A DNA stretch of 64,000 bases from Salvator merianae. Lineage: Eukaryota > Chordata > Lepidosauria > Squamata > Teiidae. The stretch lies in the NCBI GenBank assembly GCA_003586115.2, contig QVOM02000073.1, forward strand, positions 40,401,192-40,465,191, given 5' to 3'. Under the pieces are notes generated by a model. The model searched no databases, had not been told where the DNA came from, and saw nothing but the letters and a program-made list of their open reading frames with translations. This document shows, one piece after another, positions 10,771 through 23,580 of the stretch. How positions within the stretch are numbered: the first letter of the stretch is position 1; every line of letters starts with the position of its first letter. The position numbers were made by a program, and so were the translations under genes.

Positions 10771-12440
10771 ACAATAACATCTTTCACTCACTTTTCTTCC
10801 ACAGACAGACATTATCACAAGACAGGCCATTGTTTTAATGATTCTGAAATTTGTTGTCAGTGAATCATTGTTGTCCTTCATGATCTTGCCTAAGGCTGTC
10901 ATTGTCCTCTTCCCTAGCTTTCACCTCCTTCATTCCCCAGCACAGTGCCCACGTTTGCCTGTTCCAGAGCAGCTGCTTCTTCCTGATCAAATGTGAATTT
11001 GTCTTTTGATGTTTAGCATTTTTTATTATTATTATTAATTATTATTATTATTTGTAGTTGCTACTTCAAATTCTAAAGGCATCTCAATTCTGCTGACATT
11101 ATTTTTCAGGAAAGTGACCAGCAGCAATTCAAGAATGTCATTATATTCCTGTTGACCTTGAGGAAGGGCCGGGGAAAAAAATAATTTAATGAAAGAGAAT
11201 CTACTGTTCTGCCTTAGGGAAAAAATGCAGCTCAGTGGTAGAGCTTGTGTTTTGCATGCAAAATGTTCCAGATTAAAATCACTGCATTTCTGGTTAGAGC
11301 AGGGAGAGATTCAATACATGCTGCCAGCCTAGGTACATAATGTTGAACTAGATGGACTGAAGCACTAATTTAATTTTAAATTTACATATTGCTATATGTT
11401 ATATTTATGATCATTGTCATTATTTATGTTTGAGACTCATGGCTTTCACTCCTTTGTTGTATTTTTTCACAAATGCACACATATGTTTTCTACCTAAAAA
11501 CTATATTGCAACGTCTAATAATAATCAAAACAGGATAAAAATGAAGAGACATAAATCAACTTCATGTTATTAACACATGTAAGCATGAGGAAGAGGTGTT
11601 GCCATAACTGAACCAAAATGGACTATTTCCAGCCTTAAAAGAACCCAACATAGATTTGGGCAATTATATTTATTAATATTCTTATCTCAGATGAAAACCA
11701 TGTGTGTCCTACACTACATTCCTTCAAATCACTAACTGCTCGAAACTAAGAGGGCAAAGCAAAGAATGCTGCTGAAATAGCTAGTCAAATCTGTAATTAT
11801 ATTCCACAATAATGAAGTCTTCAAAAAAACAAAGCAAAGCAAAAATACTTTAGATATCTGTTGTTGAATCGCTGAAGCACTTGCAAAAATCTGGTACTAT
11901 AGTGCCACTTACAGGAGAATCACATGAATGCTGAATAAATTTGTTCCTCACTGTATGTCAGGATACATTACAGTGATACTCTGTTTTGTAAAAAAAAAAA
12001 GGACATGACAAATTGAAAGATCTGGCTTTAATCCAGATTAATTTATTTAAGCAACCTTATTTCTAAGGCAGTGCATTTAAGATCAGTTAGCATTTGAAAT
12101 CTTTAATTGACAGGAGGGGAATTCTAAGTACAACAGAGAAGATCTTGGGCCAGGGGAATTCTATTCTTTATCAGACAAAGTTTGGGTGAGACTTCACCAT
12201 GGGTGGTTTAGAACCCCAACAGCCAAGTATCCTGCCCTCATCTGACTTTTGTCGGAAATCCCAGAATGAACTGTCCTATGTTCTAAAAATCCATTAAGTC
12301 AGGCTCACCTTTAGAGGGTTGCATAGGCAGATTCATTAGATCTTCTTGCCAACTATATAGATATGGTTTGCTATTAACTTCTTTTGAAATACTTTTCTGC
12401 TTCCTCATCTAGCTTACTACATGTGGCATTCCCAGGTGGT
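10771..12440. other. Intergenic DNA with an ATT repeat and one SINE
   Basis: An imperfect ATT trinucleotide run lies at 11012-11053. A tRNA-derived SINE lies at about 11219-11370 (separate entry). The rest is AT-rich, with short A-runs and no coding signal. Confidence 0.5.
11219..11370 (+). mobile_element. tRNA-derived SINE
   Basis: The head reads GCAGCTCAGTGGTAGAGC (box A), then GTTCCAGATTAAAATC (decayed box B). The body ends with TTGAACTAGATGGACTGAAG, a 3' part shared with CR1-type tails. The head and body are those of a common reptile SINE distinct from the Sauria copies. It is not a functional tRNA gene. Confidence 0.65.
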
Positions 12441-12454
12441 CTCCAATTCAGGTA

Positions 12455-12600
12455 AAAAAATGAACAGGGTTCCTAGGTTCCAAGTTCAAGAGACCTGCTA
12501 AGCAGCAGCATTGTCAGCTTTTATTGATAAAGGATCACGTGCAGTTACATATATCCTTCAACACTTTCCTGCCACTTTAGCCTGAGCAGTGTACACTTCA
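12455..12600. repeat. LTR-like fragment shared with the gypsy element
   Basis: The sequence around TAGGTTCCAAGTTCAAGA, CAGCAGCATTG and ATCCTTCAACACT matches 20985-21110 at the 5' side of the minus-strand Ty3/gypsy fossil, in the same orientation. It is best explained as a separate LTR fragment of that family. No terminal duplication was found. Confidence 0.5.
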
Positions 12601-15600
12601 AACACCCATGAATTTAGATGCTTCAATGAGGTCCCCTCTTAAACACCGTTTTTCAAGGCTGAAGAGGTCATTGCAGCCTGATTTCATAAGGAAGGTGTTC
12701 CTGCTCCTTCATCATTCTGGTTGCCCTTTTCTGCATCTTTTCCAGTTCCACAATATCCTTTCTGAGGTGAGGTGACCAGAATTGTACACAATATTCCAAG
12801 TGTGGCCTCACCATAGATTTATAAAGAGGCACAATGACACTTGCTGACTTGTTTTCTATTCCCTTCCTAATTACCCCTAGTATTGAATTTGCATTTTTCA
12901 CTGCCAATGCACACTGGGTTGACACCTTCATTGAGGTGTCAACCAGAACCCTAAGATCCCTTTCCTTGTCTGTCACAAGCTTGGCCCCCATCAGTGTATA
13001 GGCATAATTGGGATTTTTTGTCCGAATTTGCATCACTTTGCACTTGCTAAGATTGAAGTGCATTTGCCAGTTCATTGCTAACTCACCCCTATTTCTAGAT
13101 AACTTATGAATAAATTAAAAAACAGGAATCCTAATACTTCTTATCTCCTTCCACACTGAGAACTGACCATTTGTTCCTCCTCTCTGTTTCCTGGCCTTTA
13201 GCCAGTTATCAATCCAGGACAGGATTTGTCTTCTTATTCTGTGACTGCTGAGTTTATTCAGGAGCCTTTGATGAGGGACTTTGTCAAAAGCCTTCTGAAA
13301 GTCCAGATAGACAATGTCAACTGGGTCACTTTTATCCACATGCTTATTAACAATCTCAAAGAATTCTAACAAGTTTGTAAGGCATGATTTACCTTTGCAG
13401 AAGCCATATTGATTTTCTTTCAGCAATGCTTGCTCCTCTATGTGCTTAGTAATTTTATCCTTAGTTATGGTTTACATCACTTTACCTGGAACTGATGTTA
13501 AGCTGACTGATTTGTAATTTCCTTTTTCAAACATCAGTGTTACATTTTCTATCCCCCCAGTCTTTAGGCACAGAGTCTGATTTTAGGGAAAGATTATATA
13601 TTTTGGTTAGAAGCTCAGCAATTTCACATTGAGTTCTTTAAGAACACTCGGATGAATGCCATCTGGTCCTAGTGATTTGTTAGCATTTAGTTTATTAAGA
13701 CATGCAAGGACCTCCTCCCTGGTTACCACCAGCCAGTTTAATTATTCTGACTCCCTCCCTGAAAAGATTGACTCAGCTGCTGACATATGCTCTCTATCTT
13801 CCTCAGTGAAAACAGAGGCAAAGAATTCATTTAGCCTTTCTGCAATCTTCATGTCGTCTTTAATTATCTTTCTGTCCATTATCATCTACTGGTCCAAGTG
13901 CTTTTCTGGTTGGATTCCTACTTCTGATATACTTGCAGAAATTCTTGTTAATTTTCTTGATTTTCTTAACGATGTGCTACTCAAAATTCTTCTTAGCATT
14001 CTTGATTGCTGCCTTGCATTTGTTCTGCCAGAGTTTGTGTTCTTTCCTGCTCTCTTGATTAGGACAAGCCTTCCATTTTCTTAATGATCTTTCCTTGCTT
14101 TTAATGACTTCCCATACTGCACTTGTAAGCCACACTGTTGTCCTCTTAGGCTTGGCAGTCCCTTTCCTTCTTTTAGACATGCATTCTAATTGAGCCTCCA
14201 TTAATGGGCGTATTCACACTGTAGCGGTAGACCGTTCCAGTCCGCTCGCTGGAACGGAGCTTTTGCACTGCCACGGGCACGCGCCTCACCCGATCCTGAC
14301 TGCTCCGTACCCGATTCGAACCCGAAGCCGGATAAGGCAAGACAACAAAAATGATGTCTTCATCCCGACCTGCACGATGGAGCGAAGATCGGGCATGGTG
14401 CTTTCGCACTGTTTGCCTCGGCGTCGGGCGTGGCTGTTGCAGCTACGCGTGCGCGGTCTGCCACTTTGTATCCGGGGTGCGAAGTTTCCGTACCCTGCTC
14501 CGCTGCTTCGTAACCCGGTACGAAACTTCGTACCCGGGATAGCCCTTTCAGCTGAGTGCCTGAGCTGCCGGTACGAAGCCAGCTTCGTAACCAGCCCTCT
14601 GGGTATGAAGTGGGTGCGAAGATGCGAAGCGGGTGCGAAGTGGGTACGAAGTGGGTGCGAAGCGGGTACTGAACCAGTGGCTACCATTCGCACTGTTCCC
14701 TCTGCTGGTCGGCTTCGGGTCCGTTCTGCTGGCTGGGAGTGTGAATGGCACGAAGCGTTCCCCAACCTCTCCGGTTCGAAGCCGACTACTGGGAACGGTC
14801 TACCGAGCTCAGTGCGAAAAGGCCCAATGTGTTTTTAAATAATCTCCATGCATTTTGGAGTCACTGAGCTCTTCTAACTTCTTTTTTACCAGTTTTCTCA
14901 TTTTGCGGTAGTTTCCCTTATGAAAGTTTAAGGCCTCCGTGTTTGATTGTGTTGACAACTTACTGTGTGTATTTAAGCTGAAGGTTATCACACTGTGGTC
15001 ACTATTCCTATTGGATCAATTACAGCGACCTCTTGTATTAGATCCTGTGCATTAATTAGGATCAAGCCCAGGATTCCCTTTCCCCTGGTTGGTTCTACAA
15101 CCAGCTGCTCTGGGGAACAATCATTTAGTATATCTAGGAATTGTATCTCTCCATATGAATTGAACAAAAGTTCACCCAGTCTATGTGGGGGTAGTTGAAG
15201 TCCCCCATTATAACTACCCTTTCCTTTTTCCAAATGACTACACCATCTCCAATTCACCCTTTCCTGTCTTTCCTGTACAGTTTATAACCTGGGATCACTG
15301 TATCCCATTGGTTTTCATTAGTCATCCAGATTTCAGTTATGCCAATAATATCATTTTTTTTTTAATCCACCACTAAGAATTCCAACTCCCCTATTTTGAT
15401 TTGGGGCCTTCTGTCATTTGCATATAGGTATTTGTAATCACTCCTCTGTTGAAAGTTCTGCCTCTCGCATCTTCATAGACTGCCTCTCGCATCTTTATGC
15501 TTGAATACTACTGACTAGTTTCCCACTCTCCTCACTCAAATGTACAGTTTCATGAACCAGATGCTGCCCATCTCCTGTTGGCTTTTCCCCAGAGATCAGT

Positions 15601-16450
15601 TTAAAAGCTGTTCGGCTTTTTTAATATTTTTAATATTAAGTGCAGCAGTCTGGTTCCATCTTGGTTCAAGTGTAACCTGCCCCTTTTGCACAGGTTTGGC
15701 TTGTCCCAAAATTTCCCCAGTCCCTAACAAATCTAAACCCTTCCTCTTGACACCACTGCCTCATCCATGCATTGAGACTCCTGAGCTCTGCCTGTTGTGC
15801 TGGCCCTGCGCATGAAACAAGTAGCATTTCTGAGAATGCAACGTTGGAGGTCCTGGATTTCAATACTCTTCTTAACCTAAATTTGGTTTCCAGGACACCC
15901 TGCTTAGCCTTCCTCTCCAGCATTATTTATCAACCTATCTAGATGCCACATGATATCCATAACCTTTGCACCTGGCAGGCAAGTCACTATGCAGTCCACA
16001 GGCCCATCCCAACCCCCTTTCTATATATTTCTAATAATTGAATTACCCACTACAAGAAGTCCTCCTCCTGCCACCTGTGGAAGAGTATCCTCAGTGCAAA
16101 AGGATACAGGCACATCCTCCAAGGAAGGGATCCCAACTAAGGAAGCCTGTCCCTCTTCCTCAGCTCAATGTCCTCCCCACTTGAGATCTCCATTCTCCAA
16201 GGCAGCTGGAGGGCTGCACACCTAGGAGTAGGATGCTCCTACTGCATCCCTGGAGGCCTCATCCTCATGCCTGTCTCCCTCTGCTTCCCCAGGTCCACTA
16301 CCTTGATTTCAGGGGAAGAAACTCATTCCCTGAGATCCAGGAACTCATTGCACTGAACACAAACCCATGACTTCTGCCCAGCAGGCAGATAGTCATACAT
16401 ATGACACTCGATGCAATACACGGAAAAGCCTCCTTTCTCCTGCTGGCTGT
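12601..16450 (-). mobile_element. Long CR1 LINE, decayed, split by a MITE
   Basis: Read on the minus strand, this copy spans ORF1 through ORF2. At about 16330-16430 there is an ORF1 zinc-knuckle-like block with paired CxxC (YCIECHMYDYLP, then WVCVQCNEF). At about 15000-15260 the endonuclease region is recognisable but frameshifted. The reverse transcriptase occupies about 12670-13980, with the conserved YLDFQKAFDKVPHQRL (13260-13310) and the 3' RT segment ending in LEYCVQFWSPHLRKD. Several frames and stops break it, so it is dead. A 620-bp palindromic element at 14206-14825 interrupts it. The 3' tail was not preserved cleanly. Confidence 0.85.
14206..14825. mobile_element. MITE inserted in CR1, AAT 3-bp duplication
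   Basis: The left end GGGCGTATTCACACTGTAGC pairs with the right end, whose reverse complement is GGGCCTTTTCGCACTGAGCT. AAT flanks both sides (14203-14205 and 14826-14828). Removing the element with one AAT restores continuous CR1 sequence (TCCATTAATGTGTTTTTAAA), so boundaries and duplication are well supported. The interior is GC-rich with a short tandem of about 10 bp (GGGTGCGAAG-like) at about 14600-14670. The long open frames here come from that composition and are not genes. A sister copy is at 52589-53165. Confidence 0.85.
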
Positions 16451-16745
16451 CTACCTTCATTTCAATCAAATTGTTTATTTAAATTGTTTTACATTTTTAA
16501 AATTACTTAAATTATTTAGTTTTGGTTACCATTTACATTATTTTTATTTGTATTTGATTTTTTAAAAATGTATTCCTTTAATGTTTGTTACTATTTAAAT
16601 TATTTTACTTTATTAAATAAAAAATTGCAACTTATTTAAACTATTTAAGTTTATTTTTACTTTTTCTTACAATTTAATTTATTTCACTTTTTTTAAAAAA
16701 AAAAATTAAAATTCTAAATTAATATTGTATTTTTGTGTTACAGTA
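16451..16745. repeat. AT-rich low-complexity stretch
   Basis: Roughly 300 bp of TTTAAATT-like sequence borders the 5' side of the CR1 copy. It carries no ORF and no clear repeat unit. Confidence 0.7.
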
Positions 16746-17224
16746 TGTATTTTACGTGCCATTAGGCCACTTCTTCCTGTTTCTTCCAGCTGAAGAATGT
16801 GACTTAATCACCTCAGCTGATGCTCTTTGTTAGCTCCTCTGAGACACCAACTGCAAGCCTCTCCTCCCTCAGACCATGTGCTCAGACTAGCTTAGGAAAA
16901 AAAAAACACCCAACTCTAGTAGCTAAACCAGTCACACCAAGTATTCAACACCCTCTCCAAGACCCAGAGGATCCATCCCACAAATTTACCAGAGCCTAGC
17001 ACTTCTTCTTCCAGATTTCTCTTTCAAATTCCTGCTGCCTTGCCTTGGTCTTAGGGGAGCAACTTTACTCCACTTGAGCACACACTCAACTGGTCCAGGA
17101 ACAGTGGGAGGAAAAATACTTTAGGCAAATGAAATTCACATTTAAACAGCTTGGCATAGAGCATGTGTTCTAAGAGACTAATGAGAACAGCCCATACATG
17201 CTAAATGTGTGTTGCTATATCAGA

Positions 17225-17350
17225 AAAACATAACATAAGAGAAGTCTTGCTGGATCAGGCCATGGTCCATCCAGTCCAGCATTCTGTCTCACACAGTAGC
17301 CCACCAATTGCTTCTGGGCATTCTCAAGCAGAATAAAAAGGCAAAATCTA
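17225..17350 (-). mobile_element. CR1 LINE 3' tail fragment
   Basis: A reverse-oriented CR1 3' end: ACATAACATAAGAGAAG, GGATCAGGCCATGG and CCACCAATTGCTTCTGGGCA. Only the last 120 bp or so are kept. Confidence 0.85.
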
Positions 17351-17449
17351 TCAACAAGATAAGCCACCGGAAATGTGTCAGTCATGATTTTAAACACATG
17401 ATTTATGAATTTTTGGAAGACTACCAGATCTATATTTTAATCCAGATGG

Positions 17450-20400
17450 CATTATGAGATATTCAAAAAGGCCATAATGATCATAAAAGCTGTCTTCCTC
17501 TCATCACCTTCCTGATTGTGATAATAGTGATAAACCTCTTTTAAGTACAATTTTGTGAACACTGTAGCTTGTCCTAACTGGTTAAGCAAAGCACTAATAA
17601 GGGGGAGTGGGTATCGGTTTTAACAGAGATCTTATTCAATGCCCGATAATCAGTACAAACTCTAAGCTACTCACTTTTTTTTTTACAAAAAGAACTGGTG
17701 AGGCCATAGGAGTGGAGGAAGGACATATGAACTGTGCACCAACTTCTTGTCAAGAAATCCCCACAGCACTTTCAACTTTGGCTCTGACATGAAGAAGAGG
17801 TGATCCATAGGAAGTTCAACCCTCAGAAGCATTTCAATAGCAGAGCCGAGTGGGAAACTGGCATGGAGAGGCTATCAGTCTCAGCTTTCTCAAACACATC
17901 AGCAAAATCAGTGTATTCACCCAGCAACTCATGGGTGAGCCTCTCATATACAGTCACACTGAGCGGTCAGGTATCAGTTCCCACAAAAGTGATTTCTAAA
18001 GCCTCCCTGCTGAACTCCTTATAATCACAATTGAGGGCACATTTGTCAGAATCAAAATTAATTACCTGTCTGCTCCATACAATGCTCGTATCATGGTACT
18101 GAAGCCAATCTTCCCCCCAAAGAACTGAGCAGTAAGATGTTTGGACCACCAGAAACTGGAGATCCTCTGTGTGATATGCTGTTCTGGTTTTCGAGGGGAA
18201 AATTGGATGTGTAACCAGTTTTTGACCATCTGACTCTTCATAAGTAACAAAAATAACAAGTTTGATCAGTTCTACAGTAGGGAGGTTAAATTTTTCCACA
18301 AAGGTGGATTCCATCATAGTTCTACTTGTTTTGCTGTCAACCAAAGCTTTAACAGTGAACTCACCCAAACCAGGCATGGTAATGTGTAGATCCAGTACTA
18401 GATGCTTGAGAATCATGCCATCATTTGTGGTGGGACAGGCTAACAGTGGTGTTCTGTCCATATCCTGCTTGTGGGCAGGACTTGCTAGTTTCCAAACAGC
18501 CTTACCAGGTTGACTGGAGCGAAGCTAGATTTGGTCTCCAGGGCAGCTGGTATTTCTGCTGCAGTTGCTGCCAGTTGTTTAGGTTTGCTTTCCTCAACCT
18601 GTTTAGAAGTGAATGTATCTTTAACTGCCTTAGAAGTTGTGGGAGATTGTCATTTTGTTGGCACATTTTATTACCAAATGATTCCTCCCCCCAGTCCTTG
18701 TGTCCTTCTGCAAGTCTGTTTTTTCGGCAGTCAGGCAGCCATATGCTGGAGTGTTCGACTGAACATTCAAAGCCAAGGTAGAGGGGAGGCTGTGACTGTG
18801 GGGTGAGAAGTTTTACCAGACAGTATATGAAAGTTAGACAAATGTCCTTCAAGTCAGGCAGATACTTGTATCCACTTTCTCAAAGTTTGGGAGCCATCAT
18901 GATCGTGGCTAGCATTTTAAGCTCGTTATTCAGTCCATCTTGAAAAAACATGGCTAAGCTAAAATCTCCCAGATCCGGTATTTCTGCAGCCAGCATTCAA
19001 AGTTCTGAAGCGCAGGCAGCCACCCTTTGTTTTCTCTGTTTTATGTGGCAAAGCTGCTGGACAATGTGGTTCCAGCAAGCCAGGTCATTATATTGTAATT
19101 CCATTGCATATAAAAATTGTGCAAAGTCCCAAGCCTCTGGACTGCCATGACCCAGAGCTCTGAAAGTCCATTAAGCCACTTGTCCTGGTAGTAAACTGAT
19201 GCTGAAAACAATGTGGGTTGCCTCATCAGAAAAGTCCTGGTATCTCACAGTCATATACATCCCTAGTTCCATTAGCAAATCTCCAAGTCTCACCAGGTTG
19301 CCATTAAAAGATTCAGGGAGTTTGATGCTGGATCATGGCAGTGGCTGTTTCTGTTGGGAGAGAAAGATATCCTGGGGTGTTTTGCTGTGGCTGGTTGACC
19401 ACCTGGTTGACTTGCCCCTGGAGCTGGGATGGGAGCTGCCAGTATAACTTGTGGTAGCTGCACAGTGATTCTAGGAAGCAGTTGCTGTGGCTGTATGGTT
19501 TCATGATTGCCTGCAGAGGTCCTGTTCCCCAGCAGAAGTGCTCTGGCTGGGTGGATTGGCTGCTGTGGAACTACAGGGGCCTGCACAGCTCCAGCTGGGA
19601 TTTGCCTTATTCCTTGATTAAGGGTTGCCTGCTCTACAGGTTGAACCCTTTTGGGGGAGAAAGGTTGCCCCACGCTTCCTGGAAACACCTGCTGAACTTT
19701 GGCAGACCTTAATTGTACCATCTAAAGTGTCCCTATGGCAACCCATAGCCTTATCGTCTGGTGTTTCTGAGGTGTTATGTTGGGCACAGAGAATGCAGCT
19801 CCTAAACCCTGGGTAGAGGCAGTCAGAATGTTGTAAAGTATGTCCAGTGGCTAAGCTGATGTAATCCCCTGAGGCACTCTAGTCAGACTCCACCAGATAG
19901 TGACACACTGGTCACCCAAGTTTTCATCATAAGTCTCCCGGTGGGTTTGCTGAGTGGCTCAAGTCAGGTCAACTGCCAGGGGACCCACTTGGCTACTGAC
20001 TCCTGGGACAGAATCCACAGTTTCATGCAAGTATTGGGGTGCATGGAGTTGCTGGACAATTTTATGCTAGCTCCTTCTTCCCAGGTGTATTCACTCCAGA
20101 CCAAGTGTCCCAGCCAAGTATCCAACCAGGAGCTAAACACAACACTCTGTGGATAACAGAGATCAGTGGCCAAAGAGCTCAGTGTTGTCTGCTGCGGAGC
20201 TCCACTGGTAGGAACAGCAGAATTCGATCTGGCTGATAGACAACTCCATGTGGTAACCTGCGGAGCTCCTCATGACTGCCAGCACTTTTGCTTTGACCAC
20301 TGTACATCAAATTCATGGGCAAGTAACCCCTGGGGCTGACCAATGACATTCTGGAACAGTCAGCCAGTGCTTTGGGATGGCCCCTGTTGCAGGAATTTGG

Positions 20401-21240
20401 GGCCCTTTAAATACTCAGGCTAGACATAGTAGTGTTTGTGTCCCTTGGATTGTCCATGCTGGCTAGCTCAGTCTCTATTCTGCTAGGCATATGGGGCTGG
20501 AATGGGCTTGTGGTTCCCAGGGAACACTGGCCAGGAACAGGGATTTGCTCTCCAGTGAGGGTGCCAAGTAGCCACAGGTGCAAATGACCCCACTAGCCAT
20601 GATGTAAGAAATTGTAAGTTCATTTAGTAGCCAGACTTGGGACCCAGGAGGTGACTTCTTCTCATGTCGTTTGCCAAGCATCCAACATTGGAGTACAGTT
20701 CACTAGTAGACACCTCTCTTCTCACACTGTGTCCTCACCCAATGAGGTGGAGCACCAGGTAGTAAGGATTTTCAGCTATCAGCACCATGTTCAGTGCTCT
20801 GAGTTCCTCAGTCCAGCCCAGAGTATATTCCTGGTGACTGGAGAATTGCCAAAATGCCTGATGGAGGTGGATCTCCTCCATCTGTGCTACAGAAGCCAAA
20901 TTGACCAGCCAGCTGTCATAAGGGGCTTCAGTTGTAACCCAAGTTGGTGGTGATCTTTTATTCTGTCAAGATCACCATTCCCAGGTTCCAAGTTCAAGAA
21001 CACAGACACCTGCTTAGCAGCAACATTGACAGCATTAACTGATAAAAGATCATGCAGAGTATAGTACCAGCAGTCACATCTATCCTTCAACACTGGGCTG
21101 CCAGTTACAGAAGTGATGGTCCTGTAGATGTTCCTACAGTTTCTACAATTCCTTGCCACTAGCTGAAGTGCATGAAAGTTGTAGTTCAACAATATCTAGA
21201 GAACCAACTCTGGCTTAGAAGGGAGATGTACTGAAAAATA
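17450..21240 (-). mobile_element. Ty3/gypsy retrotransposon fossil
   Basis: Minus strand, broken by stops and frameshifts. At 17967-18461 a pepsin-like retroelement protease segment reads ALVDSKTSRTMM, where the usual active-site DSG is DSK. It is followed by a WLQYHD block typical of the protease-RT linker. At about 17610-17670 the start of the reverse transcriptase reads CTDYRALNKISVKT, just after an in-frame stop. A Gln/Pro-rich gag-like stretch lies at 19290-19721 and a weak gag remnant at 19041-19226. The LTR-like 5' side is at about 20890-21240, part of which recurs at 12455-12600. Most RT, RNase H and integrase are missing, so the 3' half is lost. It is non-functional. Confidence 0.75.
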
Positions 21241-23389
21241 TTAGATAAGAAATAGCTGGTTCTCAGGATCTGAATCCTAACAGCTGGTACCAGTTCAGCT
21301 CAGGTATTTGGTGGATATGTGATTTAAGCAAAAGTTTTGCCACCCACCTCAAGCAAATCCATACTGTTATTTTCTTGATGGTATGGAAGTAGTTTTCTAT
21401 CACCTTCCTTTCAGGATGTTTTTGTTTACGTTCGAATCTAGTCTTTACTCTGGGACGCTTTGGTGGTATCCCATCCAAGTTTTACCAGGTGCAATTCTTT
21501 TGGGCTTCGCATGATTCACCAAATTGGGGCTGAGATAGTTGTTCTAAAAAGACATATAGCTGAATGACAGACTAGTGTAACAGTCATTTTCATTGTTTCT
21601 TCACAGTACTATATATACACCTGAATGTCCAGCCTTTCGCACCTGAGTACAACCAGAAACCTTCTAATAAATGTGCACATCCTCCCCAGGGTGCAGGGCC
21701 AGAAGACCTTTATGCCACAACACTTAACTGTAAAATCCATGGTAATGTTGTATGCAACTCCTATCAGTTATGCACCGGTCTTCTAACTTAAAATTATTTG
21801 GCTGTTTCAAACAATAGTAAGCTAAAATCTTACCAGCAGAGCATGCACTTGTTTACTTTAAAAGACTCATCGCTTTTTCAGCTGGTTGCAAAATGGAAGT
21901 GGAGCTTGCACAAGACCTTTGTCCTGACTTGCTCTTTGCGCTTTTCACACAGTTATCCCTAGGCCACCTAAGGCTGCCAGTAAAGAAATCAATCCCAGCT
22001 TTGTTAGAGGTTATTAATTCTACTGGCCCCATTTAGGGTTGGGGAAATCAGTCTGATTCTTTCCTGTGCATCTGTTGTGAATGAAGGAGAAATTCTAATC
22101 TTAAGCCAGCTCAAGCCAGCTGCGGCTTGCAGGGATCCCATTCAAAACTGATGATCCGTGCGTGTCCCATTGTGTTTGTGCCGTGTCCCCAGTGCTGTTG
22201 TGACGCGGAGAGCTGCGGAGCCGGGGTAAGGACGTCATGAAGCAAGCAAGTGCTTTAACCCTAAGATAACATGCCTCTTCAAATGCTTACTGTTCCCAGT
22301 TCTCCTTTCCGTTCAGGAGGGAAGAGGAACGTTTTGTTTCCCTTTTGTAGCTATTTTTCCTGCTCTCTTTCTCTCCCGTCCATTTTCCTTAAGCGGAAGA
22401 GGACGCCGGAGGGGACTTTTTTCTCTCACATCGTCCTTTTAATAAACAATGCGGGAAGCACCTCAGCAATTTGTGAGAGGGTGGGTTAGCATCTCCCCAG
22501 TTATTCTTGTGCTTCCCGCAAGCCTCTAAAGATCTGCTAAGCAGGAGAAAGTCACGGGATGATCTTTCTTCTCAAAGGGAAACACTGTTATTTGGTCCTT
22601 CATGATTACCTAGCTCCTCTTGTCCCCCTGTTACTTGGCACACACACCAGGGGAAAATGAAGCAAACCTGCACAGCATTTCTCTCTCCTCAGACTGCCTC
22701 TTTATTCGAGGCAATTTCTCTGTGAACAGAGGGAGAGAGGGCGGGAGAATTAGCAGGCAATCGCATTCAGGCAGTCAAGGACAGAAGAGAAAAAGAGAGT
22801 CAGCAAAAAGTATTGCAGGCATAAACTACTGGGGAATTGACGCACAAAGCACCAATCAACTCACGGCACAAAGGAGCTGGGAATGGTGGGTGGAGATGGG
22901 ATGGGCTACCTGGACCAATCCCAGCAAGCAAGGAAAAAAATCTCTGTAATCTAGATACTGCGACTTAGTATGCACTAAACTGGTAATGCAATGAAATGGA
23001 CAGAGAAATGAAACCTTTTAATGCATTTTTCTCATTGTAGATGTAGCTTTGATACCTTATAATTATGGAAGAGAGACGTTGGCTCTTTTCAATTACTGTC
23101 CATACCTTTCATTTTACAGTTAGTATAAGATGGGAAGTCTTGCCAGATAAATCCAGGCACACAACACAATCTGAAGCTAGAATGGTCCTGTGAATGGAAG
23201 CATTACTTTTGTTTGTGGAAGAGACTGTGATTTAAGAGAGGCCCCTTCCACCTCTTATAATTTTTTTTTCTGATGTTTCATCTATCTTCTGCCCTAACTA
23301 TTTTCCTGTTTTAATTTTAATTACATTTTCACTGATTGGTGTTCTTTGAATGAAAAAGTATTTGCAGTCATCTAATAAGAGATCTAAGG
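21241..23389. other. Intergenic DNA, one short CpG-containing patch
   Basis: A short CpG-bearing segment at about 22150-22240 includes GGACGTCATG, a CRE-like half palindrome, and GGAGCCGGGG. It is too short to call an island. A GTTGTAGTTCAACAATATCT motif at about 21175-21197, just outside, belongs to a common short repeat also seen at 28779 and 58035. I find no coding exon. Confidence 0.4.
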
Positions 23390-23580
23390 ATGGCGGTAGT
23401 TCAGTGGTAGAACAAACTGCCTGGAAAGAAGAGGATTGCCAGTTCAATCCACAGCCTCTTCTCAGAAGTAGGCAATGACAAATCACTTCTGCATCTCTGC
23501 CAAGAAAACTGCGTAGAGGTGCCCATGCAGTCAACCAAGAGTTGGCCATGGCTCAGTGGTACCCAACAACACCAAATAAA
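23390..23580 (+). mobile_element. Sauria SINE
   Basis: The tRNA-like head reads GGCGGTAGTTCAGTGGTAGA (box A), then CCAGTTCAATCC (box B). The body includes GGCAATGACAAATCACTTCT and AGAAAACTGCGTAGAGG. The end is TACCCAACAACACCAAATAAA, the BovB-like 3' tail of Sauria SINEs. It is nearly full length and on the + strand. Confidence 0.85.

Noticed and set aside
14263..14838. 191- and 159-residue frames on opposite strands
   Set aside because: They are inside a palindromic non-autonomous transposon with no protein similarity. A sister copy at 52589-53165 does not preserve the frames.
23390..23460. tRNA-like sequence with A and B boxes (also at 11219, 42550 and, inverted, at 6286 and 26895)
   Set aside because: These are SINE heads: the cloverleaf does not close, the anticodon arm is degraded and each is fused to a SINE body.
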